Assembly: GCA_046546375.1 (NCBI GenBank)
Contig: JBKGXV010000051.1
Location: 1-24,261, forward strand
Source: JAEZKC01 sp046546375
GTDB taxonomy: Bacteria > Fibrobacterota > Chitinivibrionia > Chitinivibrionales > Chitinispirillaceae
Length of the DNA stretch: 24,261 bases
Reading direction: 5' to 3'
Part shown: one piece after another, positions 1 to 7,983 of the stretch
Position numbering within the stretch: the first letter of the stretch is position 1
How the letters are laid out: every line of letters begins with the position of its first letter
The notes under the pieces: generated by a model
Databases searched by the model: none
The model's input: the letters and a program-made list of their open reading frames with translations, nothing else
Told to the model about the DNA's origin: nothing
Translations under genes and position numbers: made by a program

Positions 1-2
1 GT

Positions 3-188
3 TCTACAGCACCATTCATGAACACGCTTATTATGTGCTGTTTGAAGACAGAATCTGTTTTCAATGAAATAACGCTTGAAGAGGGTTTCAGAGCGGCGAT
101 GGAGAAGGCTGCCGATTACGATCGGGGAAAAATGCATTGTACGAAAGGAGCACTGTTTCAGAGATGGAGGCGAATTTGTCTGCCCTGA
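3..188 (+). other. Possible 3' end of an unidentified reading frame
   Basis: One frame is open from the window edge to a TGA at 186-188, with an internal ATG at 18-20 that would give 56 residues. The predicted peptide has an acidic/amphipathic middle and a basic end. I see no ribosome-binding site before the ATG and no family resemblance, so this may be a chance frame or the remnant of a gene lying left of the window. The rest of 189-250 holds nothing I can name. Confidence 0.15.
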
Positions 189-250
189 ACAGATGTGAAT
201 GAATTCTGCCGGGCGGGTTATCTCCGAATGAATGTTCGGCTCTGCAGGTG

Positions 251-279
251 AAAGGCCCCGGCGAAAATCAACCGGGGCC
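251..279 (-). terminator. Rho-independent terminator of the GH5 gene
   Basis: A perfect 8-bp GC stem (254-261 with 272-279) and a 10-nt loop lie about 10 nt past the GH5 stop codon. On the minus strand the stem is followed by only three T's, so it is a strong hairpin with a weak U-tract. Confidence 0.6.
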
Positions 280-287
280 GCACATCA

Positions 288-2243
288 TTACCTGGTGATC
301 AGAAGTTTCTCCGTAAACAATTTCCCGTTGCTTTCAAGCACTACAAGGTAGACTCCTGCGGGGCGCTTTCTGGTGTCAAACGCCACATTGTGAAGCCCTG
401 TCCCATTTACATTCACCTTGCGGACCACCCTGCTTCTGAGATCCATTATTCTGAGAACGCTGTTTTCATTTTCAGACTGGAATCCAATGTTCACAATCGG
501 ACTGGAGGCCCTGCGGTTCACCGTCAGCACATTTGGGCCGACTCTCCTGCCCTCTGCTTTTCTGATCGGCACCTCATCAATAGTTATGAATTCGACATTG
601 GTCACATTCACCGCTTCAGAACTCTTTTCACCGAAATTGAACTCTATACGGGCGTCTTCACAGAGTTCCTCCTCTTTTGTGAACTGCACCGTGAACGTCT
701 GCATTTCGGTGGTCAAGGCGAACGTATCGACAAAAAACTCATCGTAGGGACTTCCGTTGCGTTTCACCGACGCCACGATTTTCCGGGGAGCATCCGCAGA
801 AGCATCGAAACTGAACTGATAATGGAAATCATCAACAAGAATGATATTGCCCTGATAGAACTGAACGTGCCACACCGCCTCACCTGAATCGGCAATCTCC
901 ACCCGGGCCTGATTGTCCTCGGCAGTCATAGTGGCTTCCGCATCGGAAGATCCATGGACGTAAAAATTCCAGGATGTATCCCCTCTGGAAAAATCCCCGT
1001 TGGTTATGAGAGGTGCAGTGACATCGAAAAAGGCGGCGGTGACCCGCTTGGTGGAATTCATGACAAGTGTCACCGAATCATCCGTTCCCGATGCAGATCC
1101 CTTCCAATTAAGAAAAAGTACATCCTCATCCGGAACAGCTTTCAGAGTGACCGTATCCCCCTTCTCATACTCTTCCTTCTGAGGAGTGATCTCCACGGTG
1201 CCCGGACCATCATGTTTGACAATCAGGCGAACGGGACCCTCTCCATACTTTTCAGTATTTATCTCCCGTATCCAGCTGCGCACGAATTTCCCCGATTCAC
1301 TCAACTGAGTCTCGGGATCCCAGCCGCCATTCTTCGTCGCCCCTCTTTCAAGTGCAGCCGAAGATTCGGTGAGATCGGCAATGGACCAGTTGGCCATGCT
1401 GATATTTTTTTCAAGCGCCCATATTATCCACTCCTCACTCTCTTCGGTGTATACGGTTGTATCATCATTTCCCCCGTCAGAAGAAGAGGTGCCCCACTCG
1501 GAAATGAATACAGCCTTGCCGCTCTCCATAGCCGCTTCAGCATTTCTTCTCAGTTCTGCCCCGTGAGACCCCGCATAGAAATGCAGAACATAGGCGGTGT
1601 TTTCATCAGGCACCGGATCCAGAGCCGCATCATCCACCTGCTGGCACCAGAACCGTGTCCCCAGCAGTATCATATTATCACTGTGCTCTCTGATAACGCC
1701 GGTCACTTCATTTGCATATTCTTTAATTTCGGACCATTCCTGCTTTTTCGGTTCATTGAAAATCTCCCAGATGATATTGGGGCAATCACTGTACTTCTCG
1801 GCCATCGCGCCGAAAAACTCCTTGGCATCCTCTGTAAGAATCTCGTGAGTATGCCAGTCGATTATCACATAGATTCCGTTGTCAATGGCAGCCTGAACCA
1901 CAGTGTCCACCAGCTCCTCCTGACGTTCCGGGCGCTCATCCCAGCTTTTTGAATTCTCGTTTGCAGCCATGGCAATACGGATCACATCTATTTTCCAATC
2001 CTCCACAAGCCAGCTCACCACATCCCTGTTGCAGTACTTCTCCGGTCCCCAGATGGTCCAGTAATGGCTCATACCCATAAGCTGCACGGGGTTACCGTGC
2101 TCGCCGACAATTTTCGATCCATCCACCTGCAGCTTACCGTTAAGCGCCACGGGAGTGGAGTCCGCAGCGGTCTGGGCAAAAGAAGTGATGCAGAGCAGAA
2201 AAAGAAATGCCGCTGCCCCCAGTGTTTTTTTGCCGATTTTCAT
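288..2243 (-). CDS. Secreted GH5-family glycoside hydrolase (endoglucanase-like) with binding module and T9SS-type tail
   Basis: Predicted 651-residue extracellular enzyme that hydrolyses beta-1,4-linked polysaccharide, probably cellulose or a related glucan or mannan. A Sec signal peptide (about 1-24, ending SFAQ) precedes a GH5 barrel (about 35-330). The acid/base Glu164 sits in IFNEP and the nucleophile Glu249 in ISEWG. A Gly/Thr-rich 'bacterial repeat' domain (about 336-406) follows, then a beta-sandwich resembling CBM4/9-type carbohydrate-binding domains (about 411-557). A C-terminal module (about 585-651) carries the RIMDL and PAGVYLV features of type IX secretion sorting domains. The ATG at 2243 is preferred because AAGGAGG lies just upstream and the signal peptide begins there; an ATG 21 codons earlier lies upstream of the likely promoter. 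It appears monocistronic, with its own terminator. Substrate specificity cannot be read from sequence alone. Confidence 0.9.
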   Translation of the reverse strand: MKIGKKTLGAAAFLFLLCITSFAQTAADSTPVALNGKLQVDGSKIVGEHGNPVQLMGMSHYWTIWGPEKYCNRDVVSWLVEDWKIDVIRIAMAANENSKSWDERPERQEELVDTVVQAAIDNGIYVIIDWHTHEILTEDAKEFFGAMAEKYSDCPNIIWEIFNEPKKQEWSEIKEYANEVTGVIREHSDNMILLGTRFWCQQVDDAALDPVPDENTAYVLHFYAGSHGAELRRNAEAAMESGKAVFISEWGTSSSDGGNDDTTVYTEESEEWIIWALEKNISMANWSIADLTESSAALERGATKNGGWDPETQLSESGKFVRSWIREINTEKYGEGPVRLIVKHDGPGTVEITPQKEEYEKGDTVTLKAVPDEDVLFLNWKGSASGTDDSVTLVMNSTKRVTAAFFDVTAPLITNGDFSRGDTSWNFYVHGSSDAEATMTAEDNQARVEIADSGEAVWHVQFYQGNIILVDDFHYQFSFDASADAPRKIVASVKRNGSPYDEFFVDTFALTTEMQTFTVQFTKEEELCEDARIEFNFGEKSSEAVNVTNVEFITIDEVPIRKAEGRRVGPNVLTVNRRASSPIVNIGFQSENENSVLRIMDLRSRVVRKVNVNGTGLHNVAFDTRKRPAGVYLVVLESNGKLFTEKLLITR

Positions 2244-2289
2244 TGATCCTCCTTTGTTTAAACGCCAAAACCCGAAAACCGGATTTTTC

Positions 2290-2298
2290 AGTATACCA
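2290..2298 (-). promoter_or_regulatory. Extended -10 promoter for the GH5 gene
   Basis: The minus strand reads TGGTATACT, an extended -10 (TGn plus TATACT, five of six matches to TATAAT). No good -35 is visible, which extended -10 promoters tolerate. Transcription would start near 2283, giving a leader of about 40 nt that contains the AAGGAGG site. Confidence 0.45.
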
Positions 2299-2525
2299 TT
2301 CTTCATTGTTCCGGAAAAGATTAACCGAACTGTTCAGGTCTGTATTTTTAGGGAGAAGAAAAGAAAAAACGTTCATCAGGGTACCTTTTCACATTAAACA
2401 AGTCTTTTAATCCGCTTAAAACAGAAAAATGCAGGTACCACCAGAATGCCTCATCTTTTATATTGATGTAGTAAACACCAGTCCCCGGAAGAATTCTTCC
2501 CTGACCCAGATTGCAGGAGTTACGT

Positions 2526-3008
2526 ATGAAAAAGAGTCTTTGCGCACTAATGATCCTCACTCTCACACTCTGCACCTTCGCCCAGAAAAGAAACGAAATC
2601 TGCATCAGCAACATCAACTATGTGCGCACCAATACCATTAACGGCGGCAACTACCTTCTTCTGCGTTACGGCTATCACCTCACCCCTCATTTCACCCTCA
2701 AAGCCGATCTGGCAACGGATGTGGTACCGGAGCATTTCGATGACCTTCTGACCACCGCGCACCTCAGATACAACAGCAATACAAAAAAATCCGGACCCGC
2801 TTTGAGTGCGTCCCTTTTCTATATGGCCAACTTCGGTGACGGGATCAAGCCGGATCACTACGCCGGAAGCCGCTTTGTGATTCTGGGGTTCACCACCGAT
2901 GACAACGATGTGAAAATCGAGCTTCTGCCGTTTTCCATCATGTACGATATCACAAGCGAGATGATTTTCGCCTCCTACGAACTGATTGATCTGACGTTTC
3001 TTTTCTGA
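2526..3008 (+). CDS. Small exported protein, possibly an outer-membrane beta-barrel fragment
   Basis: A 160-residue protein with a clear Sec signal peptide (1-20, ending CTFAQ). The mature part has alternating polar and hydrophobic strands, aromatic girdle-like residues (for example LLLRYGYHL, ASLFYMANF) and a terminal Phe (LTFLF). This fits a small beta-barrel or a periplasmic beta-sheet protein. I do not recognise a named family. The start is the ATG at 2526, with AGGAG six nt upstream; a TTG five codons earlier would put that ribosome site inside the gene. It diverges from the GH5 gene across 282 nt and precedes the PLP enzyme by about 100 nt, so co-transcription is possible. Confidence 0.65.
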   Translation: MKKSLCALMILTLTLCTFAQKRNEICISNINYVRTNTINGGNYLLLRYGYHLTPHFTLKADLATDVVPEHFDDLLTTAHLRYNSNTKKSGPALSASLFYMANFGDGIKPDHYAGSRFVILGFTTDDNDVKIELLPFSIMYDITSEMIFASYELIDLTFLF

Positions 3009-3106
3009 AAAATCGAACACTATGGAGGTACAGAAACATCGTCTTTTATCCGAAAATGGACCGGAAAAGAACTATAACCCGAAAGTGAAACTGGAGCACG
3101 AATCTG

Positions 3107-4168
3107 ATGACACCTCTTTTCAAAGCCTATCCCGCACTCCAGAAAGCACTTCCCCTTCTGCATCTGGGAAACTTCCCCACCCCTGTTGTTCATCTGGACA
3201 AGCTGTCACAGGAAACCGGAAAAAACATCTATCTCAAACGGGATGATATAAGCGGTGAGAAATACGGAGGCAACAAGGTCCGTAAACTGGAATTTGTTCT
3301 GGGAGAGGCAAAGGCACGCGGAGCGCAGCGGGTGATCACGGTGGGAGGCGCAGGTTCGAACCACGCCCTGGCCACCGCAGTCTATGCAACCCAGGAAGGC
3401 TTCAATACCACCCTGATGCTTTTCGATCAGCCCAATGCCCGATCCGTAAGAGAAAACCTGATTGCAGACCTGTCAACCGGAGCGGAGCTGTTTCTGAACC
3501 CCACGTACGAATCTCACTGCAGATCACTGAAAGAGAAAATTGAAGAATACACCCGGAAGGATGGAAAACCGCCGTTTGTGATCCCTGCGGGAGGCTCATC
3601 GGTCATTGGCACCATCGGGTTTGTCTGCGCGGGCTTCGAGCTTGCAGAGCAGACAACGGAAGGCAACCTCCCCCGATTCGCCACTGTCTATCTGGCCCTT
3701 GGCACCATGGGAACCGCCGCGGGACTTCTCCTGGGCCTTAAAGCAGCCGGTATGAATTGCCGGGTACATGCCGTGAGAGTCGTACCGACAGTAGTCGCCA
3801 ACCGGAGACTTTTTGCTGAACTTTTCAGAAAAACAAACGATTTTCTGAAAAAGAATGACCCGTCATTCCCCCGAATCGAACTCACCTCTGAAGATATGAT
3901 TTTCGATGACAGTCAGTTCGGTGCGGGCTACGGAATTCCCACAGCGCAGTCACAAACAGCCTGCAGGTTGATTTCGGATCTGGAGGGGATCTCCCTGGAC
4001 GGTACCTACACGGGCAAGGCATTCGCCTCACTTCTTGAAACAGAGGAAAACGCCCCCGTCCTTTTCTGGAACACCAAAAACTCCCGCCCCCTGAACCTAC
4101 TTGGAGTGCAGGACTACCATCGCCTGCCCTCCCCCTTTCATCACTATTTCGAGGAGGACATCAGTTAA
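3107..4168 (+). CDS. PLP-dependent D-cysteine desulfhydrase/ACC deaminase family enzyme
   Basis: 353 residues of the fold-II (tryptophan synthase beta) superfamily. Characterised relatives degrade D-cysteine to pyruvate, H2S and ammonia, or deaminate 1-aminocyclopropane-1-carboxylate. The PLP lysine is Lys57 in YGGNKVRKLE. The substrate-carboxylate loop is GGAGSNHALATA (80-91), where many relatives have Q-S-N-H, so Gly replaces the Gln. A Gly-rich phosphate-binding loop, ALGTMGTAAGL, comes later. The ATG at 3107 has a GGAG about nine nt upstream. The gene is slightly longer than the 325-340 residues usual for the family. Its stop codon abuts the convergent cupin's stop with no spacer. The exact substrate is undetermined, and the Q-to-G change warns against transferring a specific name. 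Confidence 0.8.
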   Translation: MTPLFKAYPALQKALPLLHLGNFPTPVVHLDKLSQETGKNIYLKRDDISGEKYGGNKVRKLEFVLGEAKARGAQRVITVGGAGSNHALATAVYATQEGFNTTLMLFDQPNARSVRENLIADLSTGAELFLNPTYESHCRSLKEKIEEYTRKDGKPPFVIPAGGSSVIGTIGFVCAGFELAEQTTEGNLPRFATVYLALGTMGTAAGLLLGLKAAGMNCRVHAVRVVPTVVANRRLFAELFRKTNDFLKKNDPSFPRIELTSEDMIFDDSQFGAGYGIPTAQSQTACRLISDLEGISLDGTYTGKAFASLLETEENAPVLFWNTKNSRPLNLLGVQDYHRLPSPFHHYFEEDIS

Positions 4169-4480
4169 TCAGTCCACCGGATATTCGGGTGGAGCGTAGA
4201 AATTGAGTGTATCCAGTCTTTTTTCACCTGCATATATTTCATGAACCTCACCCCGCTCGATAAGCAGAAGCACTCCCGGCTGCAGTGGTATATCCACTCC
4301 CTCCACCACAGCTTTCCCCTCTCCGGAAAGCACATAAAGCCACTGATCGCAGTATCGGTGCGTGTTATCCACACTTCCGGTGGTACTTCCCGGATCAAGC
4401 ACCATCACCGCAGCCTGAGACCGTTCCGTTCCTGCAACTACACTGAACTCCGCTTCCGGAGTTATTCGCACATGACGCAT
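4169..4480 (-). CDS. Small single-domain cupin protein
   Basis: 103 residues forming one cupin_2 barrel. Motif 1 is THRYCDQWLYVLSGEG, in which the usual HxH(x)3-4E becomes H-x-Y with Gln in the glutamate position. Motif 2 is PGVLLLIERGEVHEI with its His retained. Two of the usual four metal ligands are therefore replaced, although related small cupins with D-Q at this place exist. The ATG at 4480 follows AGGAGG at good spacing. It lies downstream of the methyltransferase and archaemetzincin genes on the same strand after a 133-nt gap. It could bind a small ligand or metal; no reaction can be assigned. Confidence 0.75.
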   Translation of the reverse strand: MRHVRITPEAEFSVVAGTERSQAAVMVLDPGSTTGSVDNTHRYCDQWLYVLSGEGKAVVEGVDIPLQPGVLLLIERGEVHEIYAGEKRLDTLNFYAPPEYPVD

Positions 4481-4613
4481 TCAAAACCTCCTGTGGTATA
4501 CTGAGTTCCGCGCGTTTCTGTAGGAAAAGCAAGCTTTGTGCCATTTTGTTTTCCGGCAATGAGCACCCGCTCAACGATAGGTAAACTCGAAAGCGAACGT
4601 GTAATGATAACCG

Positions 4614-5297
4614 TCAGGTCATCTTAAGAATCCTCACCTCCCGGTCGGGGACTCCCTCAAGCTCACGATTTGCTCTCACGCAGGCTTTTTCAAGCACCTC
4701 CACCCCGGAGCTTGGAGCAAAGGGGCGGTTTCCATCGGCTATGAAAATTTCGATTCCGCGTTTGCGGGCACGGTTTAAAAGCTGCATGAGCTTCTGGGAC
4801 TGGGACCGGTTGTAGAAAAGATCCGCAACCAGAATCACATCGGTGGGAGGCAAGGGGGCGGATTCCAGGAGATTGGCGTTGCTGAATTTCAGAGAGACAC
4901 CGTTGAGATCGGCATTCATGGAAGCCAGTTTCAAAGCGAGCGGATCGATATCGTTTGCCTGCACCTCGGCAGCTCCTGCCAGTGCCGATGCCACTGCGGG
5001 AATTCCGCTGCCGCAACCCAAATCCAAAACTCTTTTGCCGCTGACACAGTGAGGGTTATCCAGAAGAAAACGGGCGAGCACTTCTGCTGCCGGCCACACC
5101 ACAACCCAGAAGGGAACTTCCTGCTCCCGGCCGCTCTCCATTTCCCACTCCTGCCAGAAATCGAAAACCCGGCAAGCCTGCAGCACAACCATTTCCGGAC
5201 AGTACTGAAGCCGCCTGGGTTGCAGATACTTGTTGAGAAGCTTCCCGGAGGGAAAACCGGAATGGCCGCTGCCGGTGAGTTCAATCGTCTGATTCAT
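4614..5297 (-). CDS. Class I SAM-dependent methyltransferase, ETFB-lysine methyltransferase-like
   Basis: 227 residues. Motif I is VLDLGCGSGIP (90-100), the ribose-binding acidic position is NDIDP (115-119), and the post-motif is VADLFYN (157-163). The PFWVVVWPAAEVLARFLLD segment before motif I is typical of the Methyltransf_16/nicotinamide N-methyase-like group that includes the mitochondrial ETF-beta lysine methyltransferase, so a protein-lysine substrate is a reasonable guess. The ATG at 5297 has AGGAGA five nt upstream. It lies 16 nt after the archaemetzincin stop and is almost certainly co-transcribed with it. The substrate is not determinable here. Confidence 0.78.
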   Translation of the reverse strand: MNQTIELTGSGHSGFPSGKLLNKYLQPRRLQYCPEMVVLQACRVFDFWQEWEMESGREQEVPFWVVVWPAAEVLARFLLDNPHCVSGKRVLDLGCGSGIPAVASALAGAAEVQANDIDPLALKLASMNADLNGVSLKFSNANLLESAPLPPTDVILVADLFYNRSQSQKLMQLLNRARKRGIEIFIADGNRPFAPSSGVEVLEKACVRANRELEGVPDREVRILKMT

Positions 5298-5313
5298 TAT
5301 TCTCTCCTGAATT

Positions 5314-5847
5314 CTAACCCGTATTCCAAAGCTGCCTGCGACATCCGCCGCACAGGGAGAGAGTTTTCCTGTCGGTGTCCTTGAGGGAATTGGAAAAATG
5401 CATCACACATTCCGGATCAGCACAGTGCACCATCCCGAAAGCATGTCCCAGTTCATGTACAGCTTCTTTAAGAACACGCTGGAAAAATAATTCCTTGTTC
5501 TCCGCTCTTGCGTAAAAGGACTCCTTCAGTCGGCTGAGAGCCACAAACGACTCGTGTCCTTTGAGTACCGACTGTCCGAAGATAAAATTGAGTCCTTCTG
5601 AAAAACAGTCCTCATCAACCAGTCCCAGTTTGTATTCGGAGGAATCATGAACTGCATTTCTGATAAAGGGCAGTATCAGATCACCGTCATACTGCTTTCT
5701 CTGGGGTACGAAGAGTGTCTCCGGAAGAGCGACAAGTTCGCCTGTGGATACCTGAGCAGAATAGATTTCGGCGATTCTGCTCTCCAGCCACCCGGGCAGT
5801 TCTTCGCAGACCGGCCCCAGAGGAATCAGTAATATACGCTTTTCCAT
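5314..5847 (-). CDS. Archaemetzincin-family zinc metalloprotease
   Basis: 177 residues. The catalytic motif HELGHAFGMVH (131-141) supplies three zinc-binding His and the general base Glu132. Cys142 and Cys147, then Cys166 and Cys169 (CGGC), form the second, structural zinc site that defines archaemetzincins, and the Met-turn is VMHFSNS (148-154). These proteins are small cytoplasmic proteases known in archaea, vertebrates and scattered bacteria; their natural substrates are poorly known. No signal peptide is present. The ATG at 5847 is the first possible start because an in-frame TAA lies two codons upstream; AGGAG is about 12 nt away, longer than ideal. It is the first gene of a unit with the methyltransferase. 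Confidence 0.9.
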   Translation of the reverse strand: MEKRILLIPLGPVCEELPGWLESRIAEIYSAQVSTGELVALPETLFVPQRKQYDGDLILPFIRNAVHDSSEYKLGLVDEDCFSEGLNFIFGQSVLKGHESFVALSRLKESFYARAENKELFFQRVLKEAVHELGHAFGMVHCADPECVMHFSNSLKDTDRKTLSLCGGCRRQLWNTG

Positions 5848-5992
5848 AGTAGGTTATAACTCCTGTTGCGCTTAAGTTTCCATATCCTTTCATTGTATAT
5901 CAAAAAATCTGCCAGTTTTCACGGATTATGGATTGATTGTTGCTTCGGCAGAGAAATATGGGAGAAAGAGAAAGAGACAAAAAGAACACCGG

Positions 5993-7759
5993 ATGCAAGA
6001 GAGCCTGGGTGTGAACAGACTTCGGCAGAAAATAAAAAGAGAGCTTTTCGGAGAACCGATCTCTCCCGGTGTGGCCATGGGAGATGCGCTTCTGTTCAAA
6101 CCTATCGCTCTGGATGCACTGGAGATGAACAGCTTTCCGGTGGATGATGTGCAAAAGGAGATCAGCCGGCTTGATTACGCCATAGCAAAAAGCCGCGATC
6201 AGCTCAACCAGATCTTTGAAAGGCTTCGGGAGAAAAACAGCGCCGATATAGGTGAGATCTTCAGAGTCCAGATGCAGTTTCTGGATGACGAATCCTTTCT
6301 CAGCGAGCTCAAGGAGCTGGTGCGCAAACAGAAAATGAATCTGGAACATGTGATCGCAAGCCAGATGAGGGTTCTGGAAACCCGCTTTCAGTCCATTCAG
6401 GATGAAACGCTTCAGACCAAATTCCTCGACATACAGGATGTCTACCACCGCCTTCTGCGCAATCTGCTGGATATCGAACATGTCAGAACAAACCCCATGC
6501 AGCGCATCGAAAAACCGGTGATTTTCGTTTCAGAAAAACTGCTGCCCTCTGATGTGGCGCTTCTTGATTTCACAAAGATTCTGGGTATAATCATCGAAGA
6601 GGGAAGCCGCCTTTCCCACGTGGCGGTCATGTCCAAATCCCTGGGCATTCCGGCAATCATAAGAGCTCCCGGAGCCGGAACACTTATCCGCACCGGCGAC
6701 CCGGTCATACTGGACGGCTACAACGGAAAAGTACTGGTCCATCCTCAGGAAACCGAGGTATCCAGCTATAAGGAGAAGCGGGAATACTTCCTCGCTAGCA
6801 GCCGTCCCAAAACTCATCGGGGGAAAGGCTGCATCACCACGGACGGCAAACGGATCAGGCTGGAGGCGAACATCGGTTCTGTAAAAGAAGCCCAAGTAGC
6901 CATGGCATACGGAGCTGAGGGCGTGGGGCTGCTGCGCACGGAGCTTTTCTACATGTCCGCCGCTCACCAGCCCTCCCTTGAGGAGGAGCGGGATTTCTAC
7001 ATACAGATCACCGGCATCCTCAAAAGAAAACCCCTCACCATCAGACTGCTGGATCTGGGAGCCGACAAGTCTCTTCCCTTTCTAAAAACCTACGAAGAGG
7101 AAAACCCTCAGCTGGGCACCCGGGGTATCCGCTACCTGCTGCGCAACCCGGAACTTTTCTACAATCACGTGAAAGCGATCGTGTCCGTATGCAGGCTCAC
7201 TCCGGTAAAGATCGTGGTGCCTTTCGTGGCCATTCTGGATGACCTGGAAAAGGCTCTGGAAATGATATACCGGGCGTGCACGGAGCTGAAAATAGACAGA
7301 AAAAACCTCAATCTCGGGATCATGGTGGAGATTCCCTCCGTAGCCCTGTCGTTGAGACAGTTTCTGTCCAGGGTTTCTTTTGTTAACCTGGGAACGAATG
7401 ATCTTGCCCAGTATCTTTTCGCCGCAAGCAGAGAGGACAGCGGTCTTGAAGACTACAGGCAGATAATGCACCCGGTGATCCTGCGTTTGGTGCGCAATGT
7501 GGTTTCTGCAGCAAAATTCAAAGACAAAGAGGTGGCGATCTGCGGCGAAGCGGCTTCCGACCCGCTTATGGCCGCTCTTCTGGTCGGGGCGGGAGTGACC
7601 TCTTTTTCCATGCAGTCCCAGTCCATTCCCGTGGTGAAGGAAACCATCTCCCGCTGGTCCTTCACCGATCTGCACAAACTGGTGAGAAAGGCGCTTGCCC
7701 TGGACAACAGCAGCGAGGTCATGGAACTGCTGGCCGAAGCCGCCGAACGCATACCCTAG
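5993..7759 (+). CDS. ptsI: PTS enzyme I (phosphoenolpyruvate-protein phosphotransferase)
   Basis: About 588 residues from the ATG at 5993. Enzyme I takes phosphate from PEP and passes it to HPr. The N-terminal helical/swivel region includes ISPGVAMGDALLF. The phospho-His is His209 in RLSHVAVMSKSLGIPA, where most family members read GGxTSHxAI, so the loop before the His is divergent. The PEP-binding barrel has LGTRGIR (374-380), GTNDLAQYLFAASRED (467-482) and the catalytic Cys518 in ICGEAASDP. There is no GAF domain, so this is PtsI-like rather than PtsP-like. An upstream in-frame TTG at 5933 would add 20 basic residues; no clear ribosome-binding site separates the choices. No HPr or sugar permease gene is adjacent, so the role may be regulatory. 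Confidence 0.88.
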   Translation: MQESLGVNRLRQKIKRELFGEPISPGVAMGDALLFKPIALDALEMNSFPVDDVQKEISRLDYAIAKSRDQLNQIFERLREKNSADIGEIFRVQMQFLDDESFLSELKELVRKQKMNLEHVIASQMRVLETRFQSIQDETLQTKFLDIQDVYHRLLRNLLDIEHVRTNPMQRIEKPVIFVSEKLLPSDVALLDFTKILGIIIEEGSRLSHVAVMSKSLGIPAIIRAPGAGTLIRTGDPVILDGYNGKVLVHPQETEVSSYKEKREYFLASSRPKTHRGKGCITTDGKRIRLEANIGSVKEAQVAMAYGAEGVGLLRTELFYMSAAHQPSLEEERDFYIQITGILKRKPLTIRLLDLGADKSLPFLKTYEEENPQLGTRGIRYLLRNPELFYNHVKAIVSVCRLTPVKIVVPFVAILDDLEKALEMIYRACTELKIDRKNLNLGIMVEIPSVALSLRQFLSRVSFVNLGTNDLAQYLFAASREDSGLEDYRQIMHPVILRLVRNVVSAAKFKDKEVAICGEAASDPLMAALLVGAGVTSFSMQSQSIPVVKETISRWSFTDLHKLVRKALALDNSSEVMELLAEAAERIP

Positions 7760-7808
7760 CAGCATTGAGCGTTGCTCAACAACTCTCATTCCCGATCAAT
7801 ACGGGAAT
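7760..7808. repeat. Two small perfect hairpins after ptsI
   Basis: TTGAGC/GCTCAA (7765-7770 with 7774-7779, 3-nt loop) is followed by ATTCCCG/CGGGAAT (7788-7794 with 7802-7808, 7-nt loop). Neither is followed by a T-tract on either strand, so they may stabilise mRNA ends rather than act as intrinsic terminators. Confidence 0.4.
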
Positions 7809-7871
7809 AGGAACGAACCTCCATTCCCACAATCAGATATTCCGCATCTCTTTTCTTTCCGCTCTGCGCAG

Positions 7872-7964
7872 TCTGCGCCTCTACCGTGAAATAATCCGTT
7901 TTCCGTTGACCGGCCCGCTCATGCCGCCTGTACCGATCCCGCTTAGCGTATCGAAGCATGAACC
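7872..7964. repeat. Dispersed intergenic repeat, copy A
   Basis: The segment contains TCTGCGCCTCT followed by CCGTGAAA (7872-7891), and GACCGGCCCGCTCATGC (7908-7924) followed by TATCGAAGCATG. The 17-nt block at 7908-7924 recurs identically at 19585-19601, and the first block recurs almost identically at 19820-19838. This fills most of the ptsI-gpmA spacer. Confidence 0.6.
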
Positions 7965-7983
7965 ACAAAACAGATTCCCCGTT

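Noticed and set aside
390..1952. Long plus-strand frames (165 and 332 codons) opposite the GH5 gene
   Set aside because: They are antisense to a clearly identified enzyme, lack ribosome-binding sites and encode cysteine/arginine-rich sequence without family features.
7082..7789. Minus-strand frame of 235 codons
   Set aside because: Shadow of ptsI, with His/Gln-rich composition and no start signal; ptsI motifs fix the true frame.
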